Shown here: in pieces, positions 8,801 through 15,671 of the stretch | Position numbering within the stretch: position 1 is the first letter of the stretch | Layout: every line of letters starts with the position of its first letter | Assembly: GCA_902580265.1 (NCBI GenBank) | Contig: CACHJY010000004.1 | Location: 1-64,000 of the forward strand | Length of the DNA: 64,000 nt | Direction: 5' to 3' | Source of the DNA: an uncultured Alphaproteobacteria bacterium | GTDB taxonomy: Bacteria > Pseudomonadota > Alphaproteobacteria > Rhodobacterales > Rhodobacteraceae | The notes under the pieces: model-generated | Databases searched by the model: none | What the model saw: the letters and a program-made list of their open reading frames with translations, nothing else | Told to the model about the DNA's origin: nothing | Translations under genes and position numbers: made by a program

Positions 8801-11285
8801 TTGGAGAAAAGCCACGCTTTTGTTGGTGTTCCAACATATCATGCCTTGAAACTCCCATTTTAAATTCAAACCCAAATGGATTTTCACGCATACCCTTATT
8901 AGCAAAAACTAGTTTATGATCTTTATCCCAGACGATTACCCCAGCAGACATGACGTCAATTGCCTTATAGAGACTTTCTAATTCAGCCTCTCTATTTTTT
9001 TGGTCAGTAATATCTACCACAGTTTGAATCCAATCGCCACTTTCGAGCCTAAATCCATTTGCTAGCATAGAGGTTTTTTTACCACGAAATTCTGTTTCAA
9101 ATTCAACTTTTGCGCCCTCATCCGATGCATCCATCTTTTTTAGAAACTCTTTATGGAAGTTTTCCGCAGTTTTATTATCGTAGTTCATTGCTCCTTTTGA
9201 AATTTGATTTTTGAGCATATCAACTCTGCTAATTCCTTCTACCATTTCGAAACCGTAATCAGACTGGAAGTCACGTAAAATTTTATTTGCATAAACAAGT
9301 CTATCATTGGCATCCCAAAGTGCCATTGCGGTTGGCATTTGATCTGTTGCGCTTTCAAGTCTTATTAGAGCTTTTTCCTTATTCTTGAGCTCTGTTATGT
9401 CTGTGAAGGTTTGAATATATATCCCATCCCCGAGGAATTTATTTGTGGAGAGCATATCCTTCTCGCCCATTTTGAATTCTCGAGAAAAACCTTCAGCTTT
9501 TTCCTTCATTTGTTGCGTACTTACATGGATATATTCTGTAATCGTCATTTCTTCAGGAATTTTAAAAAATCCTTTTTTCATTTGGTTTTCAATCATTGCA
9601 ATTCTTGAGCATCCCGGTACCAAGTCGAAACCAAAAGTTTTCTGAATTTCCCGACCCCATTCATTAGCAAAAATTAAAGAATGATCTTTATCCCAAAGAG
9701 CTATGCCAACCGTTGTAGCATCAATTGCATTATAAACTCTCCTTAACTCGGCCTCTCTTTGGCGATCGCTGGAAACATCTGTGAAACGTTGCACAGTATC
9801 GCCATTTTCGAGCTCAATTTCTGTCACCAAAGTTGTTTGAGTTTTATCCCCTACGTTAAATTGTATATCAATAGCTTTTGGTTTTTCACCAACTTTTGTT
9901 CGATAGGAATTAAGTTCTTCATTTAGCTCATCTAGAGATTTTTCGGTTTTTATAACTCCCCTATTTATCAAGTTTTTTTGCAAATCAATTTTTTTAGCCC
10001 CAATATCCATATCGAAACCGACGTTCTGTTGCCAGTCTCTCATAACTTTGTTTGCATATATAAGCCTTTCTTCATCATCCCAAAAAGAAATACCATCTGG
10101 CATTTGATCTATACCTTCTCTTAACCGCATAAGATCTCTTTCTTGTTTTTTCAAGTATGTAACGTCAGAAATAATTTGAAGAATACTGCCATCCTCAAGT
10201 CGCCTATCAGTAACCATTACGAACTTGCCATTTGGATGTTTGTAGGTGAGTGTTTGTTCTTCTTTTAGGTTAGAGAAATAACTAATACCTTTTTCTATCC
10301 AATTTTTCTTTTCAGACTGTGGAATATCATAAAAATCATTTTTCACTTGTTCCTTAAGAGCATCGGCAAAGGACATTCCAATTTCTGTCTTTAGTCCAAA
10401 ACTATCATTTTTTAATTTGAGTGCGTTATTATATTTAACTAATTTTTGGTTTTTATCCCATAACGCAAAGCCATATGACATATTGTCGAGCGACTTGGTT
10501 AAAATTTTCTCTTGGGAGTCCTTTTCTTCTAGATCGCTGATGTCATTTAGTATGGTTAGTATCCCACCATCGTCCAATTTATTCTCTGTACGTATTACCG
10601 TTTTTCCATTTTTATATTTCACTTTAGTCGACTTATTTTCAAGTTTCGCTCTTTCATCCAACCTCTTGGAAACAAATTTTTGCAAATCAAAATTTTCAGG
10701 CACGTTATACAAATCAACTTTAAATTGATTTTTTAAAAAATCAGAATACAACATGCCTTCTTCAAGCTGCACTCCATCCTTTTTATTCTCATCAACTGCC
10801 AACTTGTTTGCCTTTATAAGTCTTTCGTCTTTATCCCAAAACATTACGTGCGAAGGTATCGAGTCAATGGCACTAGACAGTCTGGTTTTCATTTCGGCAC
10901 TAATTTTACTTTCAGTTACATCAGTAATAACAGTTATCATATGTCCATCATTGGATGCTGTCTCCCTGACGTTTAACCATACTCCGTTTTCTAGCTTGGA
11001 CTCATTTTCAATTGGCTTTTTGTCTTTACGTGCCTGGTTCCTGATCGCAAATCTTTGTTTTATATTTTCTGCGCTAAGTTGAAATTCAGACTTTTTTGAG
11101 GCTTCTTCATAAGCTTGACCAAAGTTAATTCCTATCTGAGGTTCAATAAGCATGTTGCTTTTAAAAATATCTCTGTATATCGTATTGAAACCAATTAAGT
11201 TGTCCCCTTCATCCCATACCGCAAGTCCCTGATTGGCATTATCAAAAGCATCGAACATGGCAATCATTGATTTGGATTCAGTCAT
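5880..11285 (-). CDS. Giant soluble hybrid histidine kinase with about ten PAS domains and two receivers
   Basis: The protein has 1801 residues and no signal peptide or clear membrane helix, so it should be cytoplasmic. PAS domains begin near residues 8, 137, 265, 388, 515, 643, 770, 897, 1025 and 1154, a spacing of about 127. Nine share the PAS_7-like mark 'WDK(D)..L..AN'; the ninth (about 1025) differs. A HisKA domain follows with the H-box 'SHELRTPLNAV' (His near 1305), then an HATPase with N ('LNLISNAAKF'), G1 ('DSGIGM'), F and G2 ('YGGTGLGL') boxes. Two receivers occupy about 1550-1670 and 1672-1795, each with its Asp. The start is supported by GGGAGG five bases before the ATG. It heads the operon with the DivK-like and cyclase regulators. 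Signals sensed are unknown. Confidence 0.93.
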   Translation of the reverse strand: MTESKSMIAMFDAFDNANQGLAVWDEGDNLIGFNTIYRDIFKSNMLIEPQIGINFGQAYEEASKKSEFQLSAENIKQRFAIRNQARKDKKPIENESKLENGVWLNVRETASNDGHMITVITDVTESKISAEMKTRLSSAIDSIPSHVMFWDKDERLIKANKLAVDENKKDGVQLEEGMLYSDFLKNQFKVDLYNVPENFDLQKFVSKRLDERAKLENKSTKVKYKNGKTVIRTENKLDDGGILTILNDISDLEEKDSQEKILTKSLDNMSYGFALWDKNQKLVKYNNALKLKNDSFGLKTEIGMSFADALKEQVKNDFYDIPQSEKKNWIEKGISYFSNLKEEQTLTYKHPNGKFVMVTDRRLEDGSILQIISDVTYLKKQERDLMRLREGIDQMPDGISFWDDEERLIYANKVMRDWQQNVGFDMDIGAKKIDLQKNLINRGVIKTEKSLDELNEELNSYRTKVGEKPKAIDIQFNVGDKTQTTLVTEIELENGDTVQRFTDVSSDRQREAELRRVYNAIDATTVGIALWDKDHSLIFANEWGREIQKTFGFDLVPGCSRIAMIENQMKKGFFKIPEEMTITEYIHVSTQQMKEKAEGFSREFKMGEKDMLSTNKFLGDGIYIQTFTDITELKNKEKALIRLESATDQMPTAMALWDANDRLVYANKILRDFQSDYGFEMVEGISRVDMLKNQISKGAMNYDNKTAENFHKEFLKKMDASDEGAKVEFETEFRGKKTSMLANGFRLESGDWIQTVVDITDQKNREAELESLYKAIDVMSAGVIVWDKDHKLVFANKGMRENPFGFEFKMGVSRHDMLEHQQKRGFSPIPNGKSISSWINDSIKNMKDSPDGSVSAEITVKDEELISASVLLEDGSYVQSYTNITDLKQQQKELKRLYDAVDKLVNPINIWDANNVLVFCNQAAVERNRNDWDYNLKPGVHRRDMLNHLMKKGLRLPDGLSVDEHMGIQKGRMLERKEGITSETKMGDLSFLSTLRILDDGGFIQNFTDISEIKKHEEALEIQKERFDRVLGDLQAIVFESDLENNKVTYEIPSALKETWGETSTAGTQEEGYKNLRKDFLKPYKDAFRDHVTGKTQEVRVEHINVHEGKEIWYQTRAKATFENGRAIKMTGIVENIDKRKALEVKVEEAQQLVADAVDNIEAGIILWDKQDNAVLINKYMKNLVGRDLNINTSYRELSKTFIESGMFDTQGIDIDEYIEGRIKARSEIKDSAISLLPPMADGRTIQMTSKRLPDTSLIQVYYDISDLKQREVDLETTVSQLNEAKELADGANKAKSQFLANMSHELRTPLNAVIGLTEMLKEDAEDDGNDDYLEPLERIHGASKHLLNLINDVLDLSKIEAGKVELYNESFSLPALLEEIADTSRTLVEQKNNKLLLNIEPGINFINADITRTKQIVLNLISNAAKFCQNGQISIDVAAKKSSEKELIEIDVQDSGIGMTQEQIDKLFHAFTQADASTTRKYGGTGLGLTIVQNLAKLMGGDVSVKSELGKGTTFTVSIQNIKIEGTSDVNAEDLESLNRQTALVSKKDGKSTILVIDDDPTIRDLMTRHLEKNNFSVLQALDGAQGIKMAREYKPDAITLDILMPEMDGWSVLRTLKADKQVSDIPVVMASIIDEKKKGFSLGAADYLSKPVERDRLIGSISKLLGGKVGKVILIVEDNDDLRFTVKEALTSAEYIVLEASNGKEALDILNDKSKKNPDLILLDLMMPKMNGFEFLEAYRKEFEKQAPVVVITGADLDEDDKKFLSSETSRVLEKSSMSDTGIADHLVKTIESVAGVGK
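7476..11264 (-). repeat. Coding tandem repeat: PAS-domain array, period about 380 bp
   Basis: The kinase gene contains ten PAS units at nearly constant spacing (about 127 codons). Each has a linker of mixed charge, then 'AxD', 'xxWDxxxxLxxAN' and a late 'L.DG...Q..TDIT/S' motif. Similarity is at protein level; the DNA copies have diverged. Units 4/6 and 5/7 resemble each other more than their immediate neighbours. Confidence 0.8.
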
Positions 11286-11362
11286 CTGTCCCTCCCAGAA
11301 ATTTCACCAATATCACTTATTCCTATTAAATATCGATTCGTTCTTAATTTGAATTTATTTTA

Positions 11363-11896
11363 TCAGAATTCTATTAAATTTTTTGACTCAACGCCGAGAT
11401 TTTCGAGTTTTCTGTAACCACCTAATTCTGGGAGATTAATAACAAACCCAGCGCCAACAACCTCTTTATCTTGGAATTTCTTTATTAGATCGAGTGCTGC
11501 TATAACCGTTCCACCTGTAGCTAAGAGATCATCAATTATAAGAAGATTAGTGTGCCCGTCGAGCGCATCTGTATGGATGTGCATGTCAGTAACCCCATAC
11601 TCGAGCTCGTAGGACACAGAATGAGTTTTAAATGGTAGCTTTTGAGGCTTTCTGAGAGGAATAAAGGCAGTCTCTAGGTTGTATGCTAGAGCTCCAGCCA
11701 TAATGAATCCCCGAGACTCAATACTTAAGATTGCATCGATCTGATAGCGTTCCCACTGACTTGTCATGGCATCAATCATTTTTTTGAATAAATGTGGCTT
11801 TTGAAGAAGTGTTGTAATATCCCTGAATTGAACACCCTGAACTGGATAATCTGGAACTGTCCTAATACTATCTTTCAGATCCTGAAACTCTTTCAT
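11363..11896 (-). CDS. apt: Adenine phosphoribosyltransferase
   Basis: This 177-residue enzyme converts adenine and PRPP to AMP in purine salvage. The PRPP-binding motif is 'LLIIDDLLATGGT', and the N-terminal 'DLKDSIRTVPDYPVQGVQFRDI' region is the normal Apt start. 'SIESRGFIMAGALA' is also typical. Length fits the family (170-180). It overlaps the upstream EamA gene by 29 bases, and there is no later in-frame ATG that would keep the conserved N-terminus, so the overlap is accepted. Confidence 0.96.
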   Translation of the reverse strand: MKEFQDLKDSIRTVPDYPVQGVQFRDITTLLQKPHLFKKMIDAMTSQWERYQIDAILSIESRGFIMAGALAYNLETAFIPLRKPQKLPFKTHSVSYELEYGVTDMHIHTDALDGHTNLLIIDDLLATGGTVIAALDLIKKFQDKEVVGAGFVINLPELGGYRKLENLGVESKNLIEF

Positions 11897-12767
11897 GACT
11901 TTGCTCCCTTTCCTCTGCTTTTATATTGATATAGTTCCCAAAAAATACTAATACCGATCCCAAAACTATGTACCATGTGAGCACCTCATTATAAAATAAG
12001 TATCCTACCACAGAAATCAGAGGTAACCTTATAAAATCAATAGGCATTACTACAGAAACTGGCGCTAAACTGAATGCCTTTGTCATGCATAGATGCGCAG
12101 TCAACCCGGTAACAGAGACTATAAGTAAGAATGGCAAATCGGACTTTGTTGGTAGTTTAATGGTGAAATCATACCCTGCACAAATGAGACTAAACACCGT
12201 TTGCATTATAACTAACCAAAAAAGTATACAGGTTAAACTAAATGTACGGGTCAATAGCTTCGTTGCAATAGCTGTTGCCGCAAAACAAATAGGTAGAAGA
12301 AATGCTGCAACTAATGCCCAGCTTACAATATTTAGATCGGGTCTTGCTACTAAAATAATACCTATAAAACCAATCGCTGCTGCGAAAAGCTTTTCCTTTG
12401 TTAATAGCTCACCTAAAAGAATAGGAGCTAAAAGTACTATAAAAAGAGGGGTTGAAAATTCAAAAGCGAATAGTTGTGAGAAGGGTATTAAAGCAATAGC
12501 ATAAAACCAAAAGTTTTGACCGCAGAAGTGACTTATATTGCGTGTAAAATGTAAAGAAAGATTCTCTACTCGAATTTGATTAAGAGTGTCGAAATATTTT
12601 CCAAAAGCTAAAACTAAAAAGATTCCTACCAATGACCTGTAAAGCATAATCTCAAAGGTATCTAAAGATGAAAACAGTTCTCTTCCTGAAACTGCCATTA
12701 GAGTGAAAGAGATCATAGCCCCTAGCATCCAGAAAAGAGACTGAGTCAAATGTGTGAATTGGGTCAT
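11868..12767 (-). CDS. EamA/DMT-family transporter
   Basis: This 299-residue membrane protein has about ten hydrophobic helices in two EamA repeats (about 8-140 and 150-285). The repeat marks include 'FALELSTP'-like 'FAFEFSTPLFIVLLAPILLGE' in part and 'APVSVVMPIDFIRLPLISVVGYLFYNE' in part, both normal for drug/metabolite exporters of the RhaT/YdcZ kind. Substrate cannot be read. It lies between an SDR gene (7-base gap) and apt (overlap) in one minus-strand operon. Confidence 0.88.
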   Translation of the reverse strand: MTQFTHLTQSLFWMLGAMISFTLMAVSGRELFSSLDTFEIMLYRSLVGIFLVLAFGKYFDTLNQIRVENLSLHFTRNISHFCGQNFWFYAIALIPFSQLFAFEFSTPLFIVLLAPILLGELLTKEKLFAAAIGFIGIILVARPDLNIVSWALVAAFLLPICFAATAIATKLLTRTFSLTCILFWLVIMQTVFSLICAGYDFTIKLPTKSDLPFLLIVSVTGLTAHLCMTKAFSLAPVSVVMPIDFIRLPLISVVGYLFYNEVLTWYIVLGSVLVFFGNYINIKAEEREQSHERVSGSER

Positions 12768-12774
12768 TTAGATT

Positions 12775-13527
12775 TTAGTTCTTTGGGATTTGATCCGTAA
12801 GCCCAGCTACATATAGTCTATTCCAAGTGGGACTGATAGTGATCTCATTTATACAAACCCTAGGTGGTAATTTTGCTAGAAAAGCAACGGTATCCGCACA
12901 ATCTTCTGGCTGAACCATTTTTTCTTTATCTTCTTTGGAGACGGGTATTGGCCTTTTATCAAGAATTGGCGTCGCCACTTCACCGGGACAAATAGTACAA
13001 GCTCTTACACCAAAGTGGCCTGCTTCCATATTTATTCCCTCGGTTAAAGCGTTTACACCATGTTTGGCAGCTGTATAAGCAGGTCCTGTTAGTGTCGTCA
13101 CATATTTTCCAGCCCAAGATGAGATATTTATAATCAGGCCCTCTCTTTGCTTCTTCATTTTTTCCAATACTAAGCGATTTGTATAAAACACTCCGTTCAA
13201 ATCAATTTTTATAATTTTATCGAAATCTTCATCTGACACATTATGCCAGTTTCTGTTCTTCGCATTTAAACCTGCACTAGCAACCAAAACATCTATTCGA
13301 CCATAGTCGGAGATAATGTTTTCAAACACGCCTTTCACATCTTCTGAGTTGGAAACATCGAGAGGCTTTACAGAAGCCTGTCCTTCACATTTTGATGCCA
13401 CTGTATCAAGAGCTTGCTTAGTTCTTCCAGAAAGCACAACAATGAAACCCTCCTCTGAAAGCTTAATAGCCGAAGCTTCACCAATACCTGACCCTGCCCC
13501 AGTTATCCACGCTACTTTATTTACCAT
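12775..13527 (-). CDS. Short-chain dehydrogenase/reductase
   Basis: This 250-residue NAD(P)-dependent oxidoreductase has a Rossmann fold. The cofactor motif TGAGSGIG is at residues 9-16, the structural 'ASAG' stands where 'NNAG' is usual, the catalytic Ser is in 'INISSWAG' and the Tyr/Lys pair is in 'YTAAK'. The late 'CPGEVATPIL' is the classical PG motif. Shine-Dalgarno AAAGGA lies eight bases before the ATG. It leads an operon with the EamA transporter and apt. The substrate is unknown. Confidence 0.92.
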   Translation of the reverse strand: MVNKVAWITGAGSGIGEASAIKLSEEGFIVVLSGRTKQALDTVASKCEGQASVKPLDVSNSEDVKGVFENIISDYGRIDVLVASAGLNAKNRNWHNVSDEDFDKIIKIDLNGVFYTNRLVLEKMKKQREGLIINISSWAGKYVTTLTGPAYTAAKHGVNALTEGINMEAGHFGVRACTICPGEVATPILDKRPIPVSKEDKEKMVQPEDCADTVAFLAKLPPRVCINEITISPTWNRLYVAGLTDQIPKN

Positions 13528-13660
13528 GGTAATTTCCTTTAATTAAAATTCGTAAATATCACAGAGTTGTCACTCATTTTAACAAAAAAACTAAAATAAC
13601 AAAAAATAAATTGAAAAGACCGTGTAATTAGTCTATCGCTAACATCAACGATTTTTTTGA

Positions 13661-13682
13661 GGGTAGTTTATTTTTACTATCC
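13661..13682 (+). promoter_or_regulatory. Possible leader hairpin of the cold-shock gene
   Basis: GGGTAGT (13661-13667) can pair with ACTATCC (13676-13682), seven pairs including one G-U, with an eight-base AT loop. It lies about 75 bases before the csp start. Cold-shock mRNAs often have structured leaders that control translation. Whether this region is transcribed is not shown. Confidence 0.35.
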
Positions 13683-13757
13683 TATCTGATGTATTGAGAT
13701 CTATCTTAAAATACATACTGAAGGATCGGAAATATAGACGGTCAAAGGAGATATAGT

Positions 13758-13964
13758 ATGACTAAAGGTATCGTAAAATGGTTCAACCAGAAAAAGGGCT
13801 TCGGGTTCATAGCACCAGAGGGTGAAGATAAGGACGTATTTGTTCATATCACTGCTGTGCAGGCCGCAGGTCTAAAAAGACTTGATGAGGACCAAGAGGT
13901 TTCCTTTGAAATAGAGACTTCCGAAGATGGCCGTAAATCTGCTATTAATATAAAAGTCGATTAA
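13758..13964 (+). CDS. Cold-shock protein, CspA family
   Basis: This 68-residue single-domain nucleic-acid-binding protein has the OB fold. RNP1 is 'KKGFGFIAP' and RNP2 is 'DVFVHIT', both complete. '[11 protein letters not shown]' is the usual N-terminus. It acts as an RNA chaperone in the cytoplasm. Shine-Dalgarno AAGGAG lies about nine bases before the ATG. A 230-bp upstream region, the longest gap in the window, may carry a long leader. Thirty bases separate it from the MttB-family gene, and I see no strong terminator between them. Confidence 0.97.
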   Translation: MTKGIVKWFNQKKGFGFIAPEGEDKDVFVHITAVQAAGLKRLDEDQEVSFEIETSEDGRKSAINIKVD

Positions 13965-13994
13965 GCTTTTTAGTCTAGTAAAAAATACAGATCT

Positions 13995-15518
13995 ATGAGT
14001 CGAAGGAGAGGATCACGTTCCCGTGGATCTCAAGAGATCAATGATAGCAACAACTCTAATACTTTAAGTGCGTACGGTAGCTGTCTCAACACGCTATCAG
14101 GAAAAGAAAAAGCCGAGATCCACGCAGGGGTGCAGCACATTCTGTCAGAAATAGGGTTTGAGCAACTACCGAAATTTTTAGAATGTTTTGTTAATAAAAA
14201 AACTATTATAAAAAAAAATAATCGTTTCTGCTTTGGGTTGGAGCTTATTAATGAGTGCCTGAAATCCTTCAACAACAAAATTTTATTGTATCAACAAAAT
14301 CAAGAGAACTACTTAGATCTTTCAAAAAGAAATGTTTATTGTGGAACAGGGGGTGCTGCTCCACTTATTTTGGACTATGAAAGAAAAGTTTATCGGCCCT
14401 CTTTGGGGATAGATCTCTTAAATGCAGCTCGAGTTGTTGATAGATTAGATAATCTGAGTTTTTTTTCTAGGCCGTTAGTACTGACAGATATAGCAGACCC
14501 ACACCTTATGGATATCTATACCGCCGTTATATCTTTATCTGCTACCAACAAACATGTCATGACAAGCGTAGCCAACCATAAGACTGTAAAATCCTTGGCA
14601 GAAGTCTGTTATCTTATAGCCGGTGGAGAAGACGCTTTTAGGCGATCACCTTTTTTGTCTTTAAATGTAAATTTCATAATTCCTCCACTCAGGTTAGATG
14701 CTGAAGCATGCGAAGTTATGAGAGAAAGTGTCAAATACGGTATTCCTGTTATGGCAAACGTGTTTGGACAGAGGGGTGCCTCTAGCCCTGTCAGCATTGT
14801 TGGATCAGTCTGTCAAACGATTGCGGAGACATTATCGGGTTTGTTAATATGCTGGCTTTTAGATCCAAATTCAAAAGTAATTTGTGGTCCTAGAGCTATG
14901 GTAACGGACCTAAGGACAGGTGGAATGGCTGGAGGAAGCGGAGAGCAAGCGCAAACGACCTCTTTGCTTAGTCAAATGATGTATTACTACAAGATCCCAA
15001 ACTCATCGATCGCTGGTGCATCAGACAGCAATATTCCAGATTACCAAGCAGGTTATGAGAAAGCTCTCTCAATAGCAACATCAGCACAGTCAGGCACAAA
15101 TTTAATAACACAAGCAAGCGGTATGCTTAGCGGTCTAATGGGAGTATCCCTTGAGTCTTTTGTACTTGATAATGAACTATGTGGATCAATTTTGAGTTCA
15201 ATGCGTAGCATAGATGTACCAGTGCTAACCAATGATCTAGAGTCTATAAGGCAAGTAATTGAACGAGATAAGCACTTTTTAGGAGAGTTCGATACCTTGA
15301 AAAGAATGAGTACTGATTTTGATTATCCAAAATCGGCAAAAAGGTTATCGCCAGAGTTATGGATGAAAGAAAAAGATAATACAATGCTAAACGAAGCCAG
15401 AAAAAGCCTTGAAAAAATTCTTTCTAGCAATTTTCAGAGCTACCTGAGCCCAGAGATACTAAAAAAGATAGAAACTGATTTTGAGATCAATTTAGACGCA
15501 ATTTATGGACAAAAATAA
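13995..15518 (+). CDS. Trimethylamine methyltransferase (MttB) family protein, non-pyrrolysine
   Basis: The 507-residue protein resembles the MttB superfamily: a basic, Gly/Arg/Ser-rich N-terminus ('MSRRRGSRSRGS'), then 'EIHAGVQHILSEIGFE', 'GTGGAAPLILDYERK', and a glycine-rich TIM-barrel core ('RTGGMAGGSGEQ', 'TQASGMLSGLMGVS'). The frame has no internal TAG, so it lacks the pyrrolysine of archaeal MttB. Relatives of this kind act on quaternary amines such as glycine betaine with a corrinoid protein. No corrinoid protein or partner methyltransferase is nearby, so the substrate is open. There is no clear ribosome site before the ATG. The stop codon touches the 3' end of the opposite-strand tRNA gene. 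Confidence 0.85.
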   Translation: MSRRRGSRSRGSQEINDSNNSNTLSAYGSCLNTLSGKEKAEIHAGVQHILSEIGFEQLPKFLECFVNKKTIIKKNNRFCFGLELINECLKSFNNKILLYQQNQENYLDLSKRNVYCGTGGAAPLILDYERKVYRPSLGIDLLNAARVVDRLDNLSFFSRPLVLTDIADPHLMDIYTAVISLSATNKHVMTSVANHKTVKSLAEVCYLIAGGEDAFRRSPFLSLNVNFIIPPLRLDAEACEVMRESVKYGIPVMANVFGQRGASSPVSIVGSVCQTIAETLSGLLICWLLDPNSKVICGPRAMVTDLRTGGMAGGSGEQAQTTSLLSQMMYYYKIPNSSIAGASDSNIPDYQAGYEKALSIATSAQSGTNLITQASGMLSGLMGVSLESFVLDNELCGSILSSMRSIDVPVLTNDLESIRQVIERDKHFLGEFDTLKRMSTDFDYPKSAKRLSPELWMKEKDNTMLNEARKSLEKILSSNFQSYLSPEILKKIETDFEINLDAIYGQK

Positions 15519-15595
15519 TGGCGATGACGGAAGGATTCGAACCCTCGACCCCCAGAGCCGAAATCTGGTGCTCTATCCAGCTGAGCTACGTCACC
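15519..15595 (-). tRNA. tRNA-Arg (anticodon TCG)
   Basis: The minus strand gives a full cloverleaf of 77 bases with CCA encoded. The acceptor stem GGTGACG pairs with CGTCATC (one G-U), the D arm is GCTC/GAGC, and the anticodon stem CCAGA/TCTGG encloses the loop TTTCGGC. The T arm is GAGGG-TTCGAAT-CCTTC. Anticodon TCG reads CGA and related Arg codons. The CCA end lies directly next to the mttB-like stop. It follows fdhA by 76 bases on the same strand. Confidence 0.95.
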
Positions 15596-15671
15596 GCTTG
15601 TACTAAGTCTATCATAAAATCAGACCGAAGTCCTATAGGGTTTATCATCATTCAGTAAAGACTAATCAAAA

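Noticed and set aside
7476..11264. Recent DNA-level tandem duplication or assembly artefact in the PAS array
   Set aside because: The units differ strongly at DNA level and the spacing varies by a few codons, so the repeats are old and the frame is intact.
11868..11896. Frameshift or start error at the apt/EamA overlap
   Set aside because: Both proteins have full conserved ends, and a 29-base overlap is possible in such a compact genome.
9411..12504. Plus-strand open frames inside the kinase and EamA genes
   Set aside because: They lie antisense to strongly conserved coding sequence and show no protein motif or ribosome site.
13995..15518. Pyrrolysine-containing trimethylamine methyltransferase
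   Set aside because: There is no in-frame TAG in the gene and no pyl genes or corrinoid protein nearby; it belongs to the non-pyrrolysine branch.
15632..15639. CCTATAGG palindrome between fdhA and the tRNA as a terminator
   Set aside because: It is short, has no T-run and can arise by chance.
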